64,000 nucleotides of DNA from Alloprevotella sp. OH1205_COT-284 (GTDB taxonomy: Bacteria > Bacteroidota > Bacteroidia > Bacteroidales > Bacteroidaceae), in assembly GCF_003859795.1 (NCBI RefSeq), contig NZ_RQYI01000006.1, positions 26,429-90,428 of the forward strand, in the 5' to 3' direction. Both the position numbers and the translations under genes were made by a program. The notes below the pieces were generated by a model, which saw only the letters and a program-made list of their open reading frames with translations, was not told the origin of the DNA and did not search any database. Positions within the stretch are counted from its first letter, which is position 1. Each line of letters starts with the position of its first letter. Below are positions 17,920-28,365 of the stretch, in pieces.

Positions 17920-20304
17920 ATGAAAATTGAAAAAATCAATCACACCTTCGGACGATTGGCCGGGTGGATCGTGTGCCATCGCCTTGTCGTTGCAGGAATG
18001 TTCATCCTCTTGGTCGCCTTCTCTTTCATTGGCACAAAGAGAATGGTGATGAAAACTTCCTTCGATGACTATTTCGTGAACGACGACCCGATGCTACTCA
18101 AAACCAACGAGTTCCAATCCATATTCGGCAACGACTATTATGTGGCGGTGCTGGTAAGGAACAAAGAACTTTTTTCCCACCGCAGTCTGACGCTCATTCG
18201 TGATCTCAGCAACGAATTGAAAGACAGCCTGTCGTATGCCGACAAACTCACTTCTGTTACCGATCTCGAATTTGCTGTGGGGACGGAAGAGGGGATGACT
18301 ATCGAGCAGATAGTGCCGGAGGAGATACCCACCGACTCTGCCTCGCTTGCCGCCATCAAACGGAAGGCATACAACAAACCCTATGTAGCCAAGAAACTCG
18401 TTTCACAGGATGCCACTATGACATGGATTATGGTGAAGCTCCGCCCTTTTCCCGAAGACAGTGTGTGGAAGAAAACGAGCGACATCGGTCCCGACATGCT
18501 CACAGGCAAGGAAGTCGGACATATCATCGGCAAAGCTAAATATGCAGAACTATCGCCCAATGCTGCCGGAATGCCCTACTTGGCGTATGAGAAGTTTGTT
18601 TATCTCAAAGGCGAGTTAGGACGACTCTTCTTTTTCGCTTTCATCGTCTCAATCATGGTGATGCTCCTTGTTACACGTTCCCTACGTGGCGTAGCAGCCC
18701 CTTTGTTCACTTCCATTTTTGCCCTTATCATCGGCTTCGGCGTTATCGGCTGGTCGGGCATCTATATTGATATGAGTACGGCAATGATAGCCGTCATCCT
18801 CACCTTTGCCTGCTCCATAGCTTACAACATTCATCTCTACAACTTTTTCAAAACACGGTTTGTGGAGACGGGACGACGCAAGGATTCCATTATAGAGTCG
18901 GTGAGCGAGACAGGCTGGGGGGTGTTGCTTTCGGGGCTGACAACCGTGGCGGCAATGATGACTTTTCTCTCTATGCAGATTGTGCCGATGCGTGCCATTG
19001 GCATCAACACCTCGCTCTGTCTGCTGGCCGTACTCATCACCTGTCTTTTCATCACGCCCATTGTTCTGTCGATAGGCAAGGACAGAAAGCCGGCCACCGA
19101 TATGAAGAAGAGTGTGGAGGGCTGCATCGGGCATTGTTTTGAGCGGTTTGGAAATAGGATTATGCACCGTCACCGTGCAGTGATGCTTGTTTCGATAGCC
19201 GTCACCATTTTTTGTGGTGTGGGGCTCTTCTTCATCGAACCTGCATTCGACATAGAAAAGACCATGGGGCGTAAAATTCCCTATGTGAAACGTTTCCTCG
19301 ATCTCTGCGAAACGGAATTGGGATCGATGTACGCCTACGACCTGATGATTACCCTACCTAACGAGAACGATGCCAAAAAGCCAGAGAACCTGCAAAAGCT
19401 TGATCGGCTTGCCGAGATTGCCGGTAGCTATAAACTCACCAAGCGGCATAATTCCATAACCGACATTATAAAAGACATGAATTGCACACTAAACGGTAAC
19501 GACGCGCAATTCTACACCATTCCCAAGGAGGCCGATATGGTGGCGCAACTGCTCCTGCTCTATGAGAACGCAGGAGGAACAGAGTCGGAATACTGGTTGG
19601 ATTACGATTATCGGCGGTTGCGTTTGCAGTTGGAGCTGAAAAGCTATAACTCCCTCCAAGCAGAACAAGAAATGGAAGCCTTGCAGATGGAGGCACGGAG
19701 GCTTTTCCCCAAGGCGCAAGTTGCTGTGGTGGGCAACATCCCACAGTTCACCGTAATGCAGCAGTATGTGGAGCGAGGGCAGATGTGGTCGATGCTTCTG
19801 TCGGTATTGGTTATCGGTGTTATCCTCGTACTCATCTTCGGCAATTGGAAAGTGGGTCTGGTAGGGATGATACCCAACATCGCCCCTGCCATCATCGTGG
19901 GCGGTATAATGGGATGGCTGGACTATCCGCTCGATATGATGACTGCCTCGCTCATACCCATGGTCCTGGGCATTGCCGTCGATGACACCATTCACTTCAT
20001 CAACCACAGTCACGTGGCTTTCCACCGATATGGCGGCTATCGCAAAGCTATCAGCCTTACCTTCCGTGTAGAAGGATTGGCTCTCGTGATGTCCACCGTC
20101 ATCATTTCGGCTACATTTGCCGGTTTTATCCTCTCCGATGCCACGCAGATGCGCCACTGGGGCTTGCTCGCTGTGGCCGGTATGGTGTCGGCGTTGTTGG
20201 CAGACCTTTTTCTCACTCCCATCCTTTTCAGGTATCTCCGTGTGTTCGGTAAAGAGTATGATCATACGGATAAAGAAAACATGAACAACAAAAACAAGCA
20301 TTGA
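17920..20304 (+). CDS. MMPL/RND superfamily permease with sterol-sensing-like domain
   Basis: 794 residues with two repeated halves. Each has one leading helix, a large periplasmic loop and a cluster of about five helices (clusters about 225-375 and 625-780). The second cluster has GIAVDDTIHFINHSHVAF, the typical MMPL/HpnN motif with paired acidic residues. The equivalent place in the first cluster reads AVILTFACSIAYNIHLYNFF and lacks them, so only one half keeps the proton-relay-like acids. Members move lipids and other hydrophobic molecules out of the inner membrane. It is followed after 4 bp by a periplasmic LolA-like carrier, a partnership known from other envelope lipid systems. Confidence 0.93.
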   Translation: MKIEKINHTFGRLAGWIVCHRLVVAGMFILLVAFSFIGTKRMVMKTSFDDYFVNDDPMLLKTNEFQSIFGNDYYVAVLVRNKELFSHRSLTLIRDLSNELKDSLSYADKLTSVTDLEFAVGTEEGMTIEQIVPEEIPTDSASLAAIKRKAYNKPYVAKKLVSQDATMTWIMVKLRPFPEDSVWKKTSDIGPDMLTGKEVGHIIGKAKYAELSPNAAGMPYLAYEKFVYLKGELGRLFFFAFIVSIMVMLLVTRSLRGVAAPLFTSIFALIIGFGVIGWSGIYIDMSTAMIAVILTFACSIAYNIHLYNFFKTRFVETGRRKDSIIESVSETGWGVLLSGLTTVAAMMTFLSMQIVPMRAIGINTSLCLLAVLITCLFITPIVLSIGKDRKPATDMKKSVEGCIGHCFERFGNRIMHRHRAVMLVSIAVTIFCGVGLFFIEPAFDIEKTMGRKIPYVKRFLDLCETELGSMYAYDLMITLPNENDAKKPENLQKLDRLAEIAGSYKLTKRHNSITDIIKDMNCTLNGNDAQFYTIPKEADMVAQLLLLYENAGGTESEYWLDYDYRRLRLQLELKSYNSLQAEQEMEALQMEARRLFPKAQVAVVGNIPQFTVMQQYVERGQMWSMLLSVLVIGVILVLIFGNWKVGLVGMIPNIAPAIIVGGIMGWLDYPLDMMTASLIPMVLGIAVDDTIHFINHSHVAFHRYGGYRKAISLTFRVEGLALVMSTVIISATFAGFILSDATQMRHWGLLAVAGMVSALLADLFLTPILFRYLRVFGKEYDHTDKENMNNKNKH

Positions 20305-20308
20305 CAAG

Positions 20309-21088
20309 ATGAAAACAAAACATTTTATACTCGCTATCATCGTTCTCTTTACGGTGTGTGGCGCACAGGCAGCAGAGCTGTCGGGCAGAGACATCATGCA
20401 GAAAGTGAAGAACCGCGCGGATGGCGACACGCGCTATGCCGCCATCGAGATGACACTCATTCAGAAGAGCGGACACAAGCGCATTCGAAAGCTAGAATCG
20501 TGGGCAATGGACGTGGGAAGAGACACGAAAAAAATCATGTTTTTTACCTACCCGGGAGATGTGAAAGGTACGGGTTTCCTCACGTGGGATTACGATCATG
20601 CGAGCCATGTGGACGACAAATGGCTCTATCTGCCTGCGATGAAAAAAACACGCCGCATCAGCGGGAAGTCGTCTAAGACCGATTATTTCATGGGGAGCGA
20701 CTTCACTTACGACGATATGAGTACACGCAGCGTGGACGAGGAGACACACACCTTCGTGCGTGAGGAGATGGTGGGCGAGCATAAATGTTGGTTGGTGGAA
20801 TCCACTCCCAAAGGCAAGGATGAGATTTACTCACGTCGCCTGACGTGGATAAGGCAAGACTGTCTGATGGCGGTCAAGGCCGAGTATTACGATAAGCTCA
20901 ACAAGCTCCACCGCCGTCTCACCATCTCCGGCATAGAAAAGGTGCAGGGCTTTTGGAGTATGCATCACATGCAGATGGAAAACGTGCAGACCGGACACAA
21001 GACCATCATCAAAATGAGTGGACAGAAGTTTAACGTGAAAATATCGCCCAATCTCTTCACGGTGGCGAAACTCGAAAAAGGACTTTGA
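20309..21088 (+). CDS. LolA-like periplasmic carrier (outer membrane lipoprotein-sorting family)
   Basis: 259 residues with a cleavable signal (MKTKHFILAIIVLFTVCGAQA). The fold is the half-barrel LolA-like type of the family annotated 'outer membrane lipoprotein-sorting protein' (PF17131-like), with SWAMDVGRDTKKIMFFTYP, DDKWLYLPAMKKTRRIS, and GSDFTYDDMSTR as hallmark strings. Such proteins commonly occur next to MMPL permeases and are thought to ferry a hydrophobic cargo across the periplasm. It is not LolA itself, since these genes form an operon-specific carrier. It lies 4 bp after the MMPL gene and 1 bp before the barrel gene. Confidence 0.9.
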   Translation: MKTKHFILAIIVLFTVCGAQAAELSGRDIMQKVKNRADGDTRYAAIEMTLIQKSGHKRIRKLESWAMDVGRDTKKIMFFTYPGDVKGTGFLTWDYDHASHVDDKWLYLPAMKKTRRISGKSSKTDYFMGSDFTYDDMSTRSVDEETHTFVREEMVGEHKCWLVESTPKGKDEIYSRRLTWIRQDCLMAVKAEYYDKLNKLHRRLTISGIEKVQGFWSMHHMQMENVQTGHKTIIKMSGQKFNVKISPNLFTVAKLEKGL

Positions 21089-21089
21089 T

Positions 21090-22406
21090 ATGAAAACATT
21101 GCGATTATGTTTGCTTATACCCTTGCTCGTGCCGATGGGAGCGGTGCAGGCAAGGGAACAAGCCGACACCCTTTTGGTGAACGAGACGGTCACGGAAAAA
21201 AACAGTATTTTTTCGAATATCTTTGAAGAAGAAGAGGACAATACTCTGCAAACACGGGTGAAAGGCTTCTTGGACACCTATCATGCTCTCCGCACGAGCG
21301 GAGGCCACTGGATGGCTTCGAGAACTCGGGCGCGAGGAGAACTGATGCTCGAAAAAGGAGCGTCATCCTTCTTCGTTTCACTCAATGCCACCCACAACGG
21401 TATTTTGAAAGAGCGCACGGGTATTGAACTTCGAGAGGCCTATCTCTCCTACGCAAAGAGCAACTGGGACATGCGTGTGGGAAGACAGATCGTGGTGTGG
21501 GGAGTGGCAGATGCACTGCGCCTGACCGACTGCATCTCGCCGTTCGATTACACCGAGTTTCTCGCACAAGACTACGACGACATTCGTATGCCGGTCAATG
21601 CCTTGCGCGCAAAATATGCTTTAAAGGCACTAACCTTCGAGGCGGTATGCACACCGGTGGCTGACTTTTTTGTCCTGCCCACCGACGCGCGCAATCCGTG
21701 GGCGATGCGTCTGCCCGTGACACCCTCGGATTACACCTTCGATCTAGAAAGCAGGAAACCCGAGAAACGATTGAAAAATATCGAATATGGCGGTCGGATA
21801 ACGGCCAATCTCAGAGGCGCAGACTTCTCGGTGAGTGCGCTCAGAACGTGGAACAAGATACCTGCGCTCGCTTTGTCGCTCTCGCCCGATGGGAGGCGGC
21901 TTTCGGGCACAGGAATATATCGCCGTATGACGATGCTTGGGGCAGACTGCTCGCTGCCCATCGGTCAGTTTGTGTTGCGTGCAGAGACCGCGGCTTATCT
22001 AAGAGAGACGCAGAGTGCAAATTGGGGCAGTGAAGTGGCCAGGCGAGATGTCGTCCATACCCTTTTGGGCATGGACTGGTATCCGGGAAACGATTGGAAC
22101 ATCAGTGCGCAATACAGCCATAAATACGTATCGGGCAATCTCGCCATGCTAAATATCTATCGCAACACCGGACTTGCCACGGCGAGAATAACCAAAGATC
22201 TCTTGCGCAGCACCCTGAAACTCTCCACCTTTGCCTATATTGACGTGGCTGACGGCGACATCTTCAATCGTTTTTCTGCCACATACAACCTTAATGATCA
22301 AATCGAACTCACCGCAGGCTACGACTACTTCCATTCCCAAAGAGGTATGTTTGCCATGTACAGCCAAAATTCCGAAATATGGGTGAAGATGAAGTATAGT
22401 TTTTAA
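21090..22406 (+). CDS. outer-membrane beta-barrel protein of the MMPL operon (DUF1302-like)
   Basis: 438 residues with a signal peptide (MKTLRLCLLIPLLVPMGAVQA). An acidic linker (IFEEEEDNT) is followed by a barrel with alternating aromatic strands, ending in EIWVKMKYSF, a terminal Phe as in outer-membrane proteins. The strings WDMRVGRQIVVWGVADALRLTDCISPFDY resemble DUF1302-type barrels, which accompany MMPL permeases and LolA-like carriers in Proteobacteria; here I quote VGRQIVVWG and DALRLTD as the key ones. It would be the outer-membrane end of the route built by the operon. Family placement is by resemblance, not by search. Confidence 0.8.
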   Translation: MKTLRLCLLIPLLVPMGAVQAREQADTLLVNETVTEKNSIFSNIFEEEEDNTLQTRVKGFLDTYHALRTSGGHWMASRTRARGELMLEKGASSFFVSLNATHNGILKERTGIELREAYLSYAKSNWDMRVGRQIVVWGVADALRLTDCISPFDYTEFLAQDYDDIRMPVNALRAKYALKALTFEAVCTPVADFFVLPTDARNPWAMRLPVTPSDYTFDLESRKPEKRLKNIEYGGRITANLRGADFSVSALRTWNKIPALALSLSPDGRRLSGTGIYRRMTMLGADCSLPIGQFVLRAETAAYLRETQSANWGSEVARRDVVHTLLGMDWYPGNDWNISAQYSHKYVSGNLAMLNIYRNTGLATARITKDLLRSTLKLSTFAYIDVADGDIFNRFSATYNLNDQIELTAGYDYFHSQRGMFAMYSQNSEIWVKMKYSF

Positions 22407-22883
22407 AAAGACAAAAAACAACCAGTTATAGAAACCATCACAAGCCCTCTCAATACAGCCAAACCAAGTCACACATCTACCTAATAATCAAATTCAACAT
22501 TTGGATGGATGTATGTTTTTCCACAGTCTCTTATGTTTGATACTCTCGCAGACAACCTCCAAAAACCTTCTAAGTAAAACTTATCCCGATCTCAAAGGAA
22601 GTCTTTCCCAACACTCAATCTATGGTGGTGCGCCGTCCGATTCGGCTCGACGGCGGACAGCGGACGGCATCGAAAAGAGGGTAAAGCACGTTCACGGGGG
22701 AACGAATATTCATCATTTCCGCAAAAGAGATGACGACACGGCCAACCGCATTTTTCACCCTGAGAAAAGCAAAAACAGCCTAAAAGCAATATTTACATTA
22801 CAATTAGGACATTTAATTTGTCGGAATGAAAATAAATCTTTATTTTTACCCCCGAAATTCCCTTATTAACTAATTTCAAAACT
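22407..22883. other. 477-bp intergenic region before the sialidase gene
   Basis: No gene is seen. A 7-bp-stem hairpin (CGCCGTC 22631-22637 with GACGGCG 22649-22655) lacks a T-run. An A/T-rich stretch at 22790-22860 probably carries the sialidase promoter, with TATTTTTA resembling the -7 box, but this is weak. Confidence 0.45.
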
Positions 22884-25800
22884 ATGAAACGAGATTTTTA
22901 CCGTCTTTTTCTGACGGCAGCCTTGGCGCTGTCGGGGTGGGCAACGACTGTGGCACAAAACACGGAAGTTGCCGTAAACAAAAGTTCCGGGTCGTGGACT
23001 GCCACCAACCCGGCAGGAACATGGGCGCGAACGTGGACATCCACACAAGACTCCCCCACCGTCACACTCTCTTGCACAAGCAATAACATGGATTACTACG
23101 ACGGAGAAAACATCCGGGTCTTCACCGGCAATGCCTCCGCCAACTTTGCAAGCACCTATACCCTCTCTGTCAGCGTAGGGTATGAAATCGTAGGCTACAA
23201 ATTCGACTTCACCTCCGACCAAGATGGAAAAACCATCGTTGTGACCCCATCCGGCAAAGCCTCCGTAAGCAATTCCAGCAGCACAACGCCGGCCAACATC
23301 AGTGTGACCGATATACACCAGACTTCGATCACGTTCAACGTCAAAGAGGAGCAACAGAAAGTCCATGGCTTTGCTCGTACCCAAAATTTCGTGGTCACCG
23401 TGGCCAAAAACGATGCACAACTCAACAAGTATCTATTCATCACCAACCCGGGCGAAATTCCCTACCGCATTCCGGCCATGGCCTGCACCCCATCGGGAAA
23501 GCTCTTGGCATTTAGCGACTATCGGCCCTGTCGCAGCGACATCGGCTATGGCGAAGTAGACATACAGCTCCGCATCTCATCCGATAATGGCAAGACATGG
23601 GGCAAGGCCGCGACCATCGCCGACGGCACGGGCAACGTAAACGCCTTAGACTGCGGATTTGGCGACGCTGCCGTTGTGGCCGATCGCGAAAGCGAACAAG
23701 TGTTGATGCTCTGCGTGGCCGGAAAAACGCCCTATGGTCAAGCCAACTATTTCGAGGGACGTCCCAACCCGATGGTGCGCTTCGTCAGCGAAGACGGCGG
23801 ACAAAACTGGGGCACCTACACCGATCTCACCGAACAGGTGTACAGCATGTTCAAAACTGCTCCCGGCGTGGGTATCAAAAGCCTCTTTGTCGGTTCGGGC
23901 AAACTCTGTCAAAGCACCACCATCAAGAAAGGCACTCACTATCGTATTTACGCACCCCTCTGCGCTCGCGACGGCGGCAACCGAGTGATCTTCTCCGACG
24001 ACTTCGGCCTGACGTGGAAAGCCCTCGGCGGTGTCGAAGCACGCCCCGTTCCCGCCGGCGACGAACCCAAATGCGAAGAGTTGCCCGACGGACGCATTTT
24101 GATTTCGAGCCGCGCAAACGGCGGACGCCTCTTCAACATCTTCACCTACTCCGATGAAACAACCGGCGCAGGCACTTGGAGCAATGCCGTCATGTCGGGT
24201 GCGAGCAACAACGGCACCGTGGCACAAAGCAATGCTTGTAACGGCGAAATCATGATTCTTCCCGTCAAGCGCAACGCCGACCAAAAACAAATGTACCTCG
24301 CACTCCAAAGCGTGCCTTTCGGCCCCGGACGCACCAACGTGGGCATCCATTTCAAAGCCCTCGAAAGCATTGCCGACTACATCACGCCGACCGCTTTTGC
24401 CGCAAACTGGACGGGTCACAAACAAATCTCCCAACTCAGCTCGGCATACAGCACGATGATACTCCAAAAAGACAACAAAATTGCCTTCTTCTATGAAGAA
24501 AGCACTTTCGGAGCCGACTACACCAACGTCTATCAGGCCTTCACCCTCGAAGAAATCACCGACGATGCCTTCTCCTACGACCCCACTGTGCCCAAACCCA
24601 ACGACGACGATCAAGCCATCTCTGCCGCCGATCTCCAACGCGCAGAACGTCTACTCTCCTTCAAAGGTCTTGGCTACCCCGCTGCCGACGCCCCTTCGCG
24701 TACACAGCTGATCGAGATCATCAACTCACCGGCCACTCATACCAAGGCACAACTCATGACTGCCATCGAAAATCTCCTCGGAGAAACAAAGATCGAAATG
24801 CCTCAAAACGGTACGAGCTACACCTTCACTTTTGTCGGCAAAGACAAACAATACTATCTGATCTACACGGGTAGCGATATCGCTCTCGGCGAACGCAATG
24901 CCGACGACATTCCCGCACAAGGACGCTTCACGGCACACACCACTGCCGACGGCCGATTTTTCTTTACCACTGCCGACGGAAAACACCTTTGCAACCATTC
25001 CAAGCGCGCAGGCGTAACATGGTTGGAGAATGAAAGCACCACCGGATTTACGGACACTTTCGACCCCGCCATGTCTCCCCTCACGCTCGAAAAAGCCCCT
25101 CTCGGCACCAACATGACAAACGGCACGCTCGAAGACCTCTACGGACACTTCGTCATACGCTCCATGCGCGGCATCAACAAAAACACCTCCGCAGCAGAAG
25201 ACGGCTATTGGATCGTCAATACCGAAAACCTTGACTACGACGGTGCCGGAACTCCCTATTGGAAAGACAATTTCTCTTCCGTCATCCGTTTGGAACAAGC
25301 AAAACTCTCGCTCGGCGAACTCATCACCTCTCTCGACAAAATCGAGAACAATAAAGCCTATGTTCTCCACAATCCTCACTTCAACGCTTATGCCATAAAA
25401 AAAGAAGGAGAAAATAACGTTTGGGTAGCCGAAATGCAAGGCGATTCCGATCACCCTCTCAATAATCCCGAATTTGCCAAGCCTCTCGACATTCTATCTC
25501 CTTTGAGCAGCTGGCAAATCATCAAGACCGACAACGGCGATTTCTATCTCTACAACATCGGTGCGAAACAGTTTGCCCAAACACCCGACAACATCAGCGC
25601 CTGCACTTTCACCGACGAACAAACTCCCATCCACGTCGTTCAACGTTCTTTGGGTTTTGCTTTCAACACCGGTTCCAATGCCCTAACCTACTTCTGCGCC
25701 GCCCCTCAGCTTGCTCAGTCTCCCATTGCCGTTTGGGCAGCCGACGATGCCGGCTCGAAATGGGTACTCTATGAAAATCCCAATATCGCTGCCGATGCAG

Positions 25801-25964
25801 AAGTGTTGAAAAACATCACCGCCCTCCCTCAATCAGTTCCTACTCCCACGCTCGCTCCAAAGGGTATCTATAATTTGGCCGGACGCTTACTGCCGGAAGT
25901 TGATCCCACCCGCCTGCCACAAGGCATCTACATCATCAACGGTCGCAAACGCGTGGTGAAATAA
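22884..25964 (+). CDS. secreted exo-alpha-sialidase (GH33) with accessory modules
   Basis: 1026 residues with a signal peptide to about residue 25. A beta-rich N-terminal module (about 28-170) is followed by a GH33 six-bladed propeller (about 180-565). The propeller has the arginine-bearing YRIP motif (Y194-P197) and Asp-boxes [18 protein letters not shown] and [10 protein letters not shown] helical linker (about 575-640) and further beta-modules follow. The C-terminal stretch is [10 protein letters not shown]...[16 protein letters not shown], a short sorting-type end seen in secreted Bacteroidales proteins. It removes terminal sialic acid from host glycans at or outside the cell surface. It is monocistronic, with no nan catabolic genes adjacent. 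It is much longer than a minimal sialidase (about 530 aa) because of the C-terminal modules. Confidence 0.93.
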   Translation: MKRDFYRLFLTAALALSGWATTVAQNTEVAVNKSSGSWTATNPAGTWARTWTSTQDSPTVTLSCTSNNMDYYDGENIRVFTGNASANFASTYTLSVSVGYEIVGYKFDFTSDQDGKTIVVTPSGKASVSNSSSTTPANISVTDIHQTSITFNVKEEQQKVHGFARTQNFVVTVAKNDAQLNKYLFITNPGEIPYRIPAMACTPSGKLLAFSDYRPCRSDIGYGEVDIQLRISSDNGKTWGKAATIADGTGNVNALDCGFGDAAVVADRESEQVLMLCVAGKTPYGQANYFEGRPNPMVRFVSEDGGQNWGTYTDLTEQVYSMFKTAPGVGIKSLFVGSGKLCQSTTIKKGTHYRIYAPLCARDGGNRVIFSDDFGLTWKALGGVEARPVPAGDEPKCEELPDGRILISSRANGGRLFNIFTYSDETTGAGTWSNAVMSGASNNGTVAQSNACNGEIMILPVKRNADQKQMYLALQSVPFGPGRTNVGIHFKALESIADYITPTAFAANWTGHKQISQLSSAYSTMILQKDNKIAFFYEESTFGADYTNVYQAFTLEEITDDAFSYDPTVPKPNDDDQAISAADLQRAERLLSFKGLGYPAADAPSRTQLIEIINSPATHTKAQLMTAIENLLGETKIEMPQNGTSYTFTFVGKDKQYYLIYTGSDIALGERNADDIPAQGRFTAHTTADGRFFFTTADGKHLCNHSKRAGVTWLENESTTGFTDTFDPAMSPLTLEKAPLGTNMTNGTLEDLYGHFVIRSMRGINKNTSAAEDGYWIVNTENLDYDGAGTPYWKDNFSSVIRLEQAKLSLGELITSLDKIENNKAYVLHNPHFNAYAIKKEGENNVWVAEMQGDSDHPLNNPEFAKPLDILSPLSSWQIIKTDNGDFYLYNIGAKQFAQTPDNISACTFTDEQTPIHVVQRSLGFAFNTGSNALTYFCAAPQLAQSPIAVWAADDAGSKWVLYENPNIAADAEVLKNITALPQSVPTPTLAPKGIYNLAGRLLPEVDPTRLPQGIYIINGRKRVVK

Positions 25965-26016
25965 TCTTTCGGCCGTGTCGGCAGCTCCTTTTACACGCCG
26001 ACCGCCTCTCTTTGTA

Positions 26017-26051
26017 CAACGCGAAAGCAGCTTCACGCCGCTTTCGCGTTG
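26017..26051 (+). terminator. hairpin after the sialidase gene
   Basis: A perfect 12-bp stem CAACGCGAAAGC/GCTTTCGCGTTG with an 11-nt loop, 53 bp after the stop. It lacks a T-run, so it may be a Rho-type or stabilising 3' hairpin. Confidence 0.5.
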
Positions 26052-26137
26052 TCGTCTTCGGAACATCATCGGAAAAGATGACTTTTCTTTGCATTACTCC
26101 GAACTATTTGCGCATAAAGCCCAAAAACATCGCAAAA

Positions 26138-26169
26138 TTTGGCATTCCCCTCCTTTTATCGTATTTTTG
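26138..26169 (+). promoter_or_regulatory. sufB promoter
   Basis: TTTG (26138-26141), 20 bp, TATTTTTG (26162-26169), a full match to the Bacteroidetes promoter, 76 bp upstream of the sufB start. Confidence 0.8.
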
Positions 26170-26244
26170 CAGACACTTGTCGTGCGCGCCATTTTCAGAA
26201 AGCCCACGCCTCACCTCCTATCCACACAACAACACAAAAGCCCC

Positions 26245-27681
26245 ATGGCAGACAACGAATACCTCCGATCATTCACCAAGCAAAAATACGAAGCCGGCTT
26301 CATCACCGACATAGACACCGAAATCATCGAAGCCGGCCTCAACGAGGACATCATTCGGCAAATCAGTGCCAAAAAAGACGAACCGGAATGGTTGCTCGAA
26401 TTTCGCCTCACCGCCTTCCGACACTGGAAAACGCTTCAACAACCCGATTGGGCACACGTGCGCCTGCCCGAAATCGACTATCAGGCCATTTCCTATTATG
26501 CCGATCCCACGAAAAAGAAAAACGAAAAAAAAGAGATTGATCCCGAACTGCTCAAAACATTCGACAAACTTGGCATACCGCTCGAAGAACGCATGGCATT
26601 AGCCGGCGTTGCCGTTGATGCCGTGATGGACTCCGTCAGCGTCAAGACTACCTTCAAAGAGCGGCTGCAAGAAAAAGGGGTAATTTTCAGCAGCTTTTCC
26701 GAAGCCGTCAGAGAAAACCCCGAACTTGTCCGCAAATATCTCGGTACCGTCGTGCCCTATCGCGACAACTACTTCGCCGCCCTCAACTCGGCCGTCTTTT
26801 CCGACGGATCTTTCGTGTTCATCCCAAAAGGCGTGCGTTGCCCCATGGAACTGTCCACCTATTTTCGCATCAATGCACGCAACACCGGGCAGTTTGAGCG
26901 CACGCTCATCGTGTGCGACGAGGGCGGATACGTATCCTATCTCGAAGGCTGCACCGCACCCATGCGCGACGAAAACCAACTCCACGCCGCCATCGTCGAA
27001 ATCATCGTCAATGCCGACGCCGAAGTGAAATATTCCACCGTTCAAAACTGGTATCCCGGCGACGCCGACGGCAACGGCGGCGTGCTCAACCTCGTCACCA
27101 AACGCGGACACCTGCGCGGCAAAAACGCCCGGCTGTCGTGGACGCAAGTCGAAACCGGATCGGCCGTCACATGGAAATATCCCTCCTGTATTTTATCGGG
27201 CGAAGGCTCGCAGGCAGAGTTTTACAGCGTAGCCGTGACCAACAACCACCAAGAGGCCGACACCGGCACAAAAATGATACACCTCGCTCCCAACACTCGC
27301 TCGACCATCATCTCCAAAGGCATCTCCGCCGGAAATAGCCAAAACTCCTATCGCGGACTGGTGCGCATGGCCAAAAAGGCGAAAGGCGCGCGCAACTACT
27401 CCTCGTGCGACTCCCTGCTGCTCAGCTCCGTTTCCGGCGCGCACACCTTCCCCTACATCGACGTGGACAACAACGACGCCATTGTCGAACACGAGGCCAC
27501 GACGTCGAAAATCTCCGAAGACCAACTGCTCTACTGCCAACAACGCGGCATTCCCGTGGAAGACGCCGTGAACCTCATCGTCGGCGGATACGCCCGCGAG
27601 GTCATCAACAAACTACCGATGGAATTTGCCGTCGAAGCGCAAAAATTGCTCTCCGTTTCGCTCGAAGGCAGCGTGGGATAA
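26245..27681 (+). CDS. sufB: Fe-S cluster assembly protein SufB
   Basis: 478 residues, the normal SufB length. The conserved core includes [46 protein letters not shown] and the C-terminal [17 protein letters not shown]. Its Cys, the Glu/His of EHEATTS and the beta-helix repeats are those that hold the nascent cluster at the SufB-SufD interface. The start at 26245 follows a clear promoter; the longer open frame upstream is leader. A terminator follows directly, so sufC, sufD and sufS are not co-transcribed with it, which is unusual. Confidence 0.97.
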   Translation: MADNEYLRSFTKQKYEAGFITDIDTEIIEAGLNEDIIRQISAKKDEPEWLLEFRLTAFRHWKTLQQPDWAHVRLPEIDYQAISYYADPTKKKNEKKEIDPELLKTFDKLGIPLEERMALAGVAVDAVMDSVSVKTTFKERLQEKGVIFSSFSEAVRENPELVRKYLGTVVPYRDNYFAALNSAVFSDGSFVFIPKGVRCPMELSTYFRINARNTGQFERTLIVCDEGGYVSYLEGCTAPMRDENQLHAAIVEIIVNADAEVKYSTVQNWYPGDADGNGGVLNLVTKRGHLRGKNARLSWTQVETGSAVTWKYPSCILSGEGSQAEFYSVAVTNNHQEADTGTKMIHLAPNTRSTIISKGISAGNSQNSYRGLVRMAKKAKGARNYSSCDSLLLSSVSGAHTFPYIDVDNNDAIVEHEATTSKISEDQLLYCQQRGIPVEDAVNLIVGGYAREVINKLPMEFAVEAQKLLSVSLEGSVG

Positions 27682-27807
27682 TTGCGACGCGGGATAAAGA
27701 CGGCATGGAACAATCGGCAGTTCGGCGGCAAAACACCGCACGACGCCACGCCGCTCTTCCAAAGAAAGCCCACACGCCGCTCCCCCCCCCTCTTTCTCAA
27801 CCCAAAG

Positions 27808-27856
27808 CTCATCGGGTCGGACTCCGCAACAAGTCCGACCCGATGAGTTTTTTGTG
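27808..27856 (+). terminator. sufB terminator
   Basis: A long hairpin (CTCATCGGGTCGGACT pairing with AGTCCGACCCGATGAG) followed by TTTTTT, 130 bp after the sufB stop. One of the strongest terminators in the window. Confidence 0.9.
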
Positions 27857-28023
27857 CTCTCGCTTCCTACATTGCTCCATGACCGCCAACTCCACTTTTT
27901 CCCAATAGAATGATAAACCCAAAGAAGAACCAAAAGAAAAAGCGGAAAAACGAGAAAGAAGAAATAAGAAGGACAAAAGAGAAATTTTGAGCACATGGCT
28001 GTTCGGAATGAAATGAAAAGAAG

Positions 28024-28066
28024 AAAGACCGCTCTCCTCCCGACGGGGACGGATGCGGTCTTTTTT
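28024..28066 (-). terminator. bidirectional terminator after the 60-aa peptide gene
   Basis: The stem AAAGACCGC/GCGGTCTTT with T-rich flanks on both strands. On the minus strand it ends the 953-aa/60-aa gene pair. Confidence 0.75.
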
Positions 28067-28163
28067 CAAATGGTTTGGCGCGCTCAGCGGAGGCAGTGTT
28101 TAGGCAGTTTGGCGAACAATGCGCCGGCCGACACTCCAAAGAGCTTCGCCGCAGAGTGTCGAA

Positions 28164-28346
28164 CTATTCGGCGTCGAACCATGAGTTTCCGTTAAATTCT
28201 TGCGTAGCAAAGTCATCAGACGAGATGATCTTTTCGCTCTCGATCTCGCTTTCTCTCATGGGCATAGAGGTAATGGAGGAAGCGATGAGCCCTTCTGCGA
28301 GAACTTCAACATTTACAAGTGTGGGGGCAATATATGTTTTCTTCAT
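28164..28346 (-). CDS. small Bacteroidales 'MKKxYxxP' peptide
   Basis: 60 residues starting MKKTYIAPTLVNVEVLAEGL, followed by an acidic, Ser-rich tail (SEIESEKIISSDD) ending NSWFDAE. The start MKK-x-Y-x-x-P and the following Val/Leu-rich patch match a small hypothetical protein type that I recall as frequent in Prevotella and Bacteroides, often beside secreted proteins. No signal-peptide cleavage site or membrane helix is evident. It starts 19 bp after the stop of the 953-aa secreted protein, so the two form one transcript closed by the terminator near 28024. Function is unknown; a precursor-peptide or regulatory role is conceivable but unsupported. Confidence 0.75.
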   Translation of the reverse strand: MKKTYIAPTLVNVEVLAEGLIASSITSMPMRESEIESEKIISSDDFATQEFNGNSWFDAE

Positions 28347-28365
28347 TTTGAACGATCTTAAAAGA

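Noticed and set aside
25975..26244. 90-residue N-terminal extension of SufB
   Set aside because: It contains the sufB promoter and the post-sialidase hairpin. SufB length and sequence fit the start at 26245.
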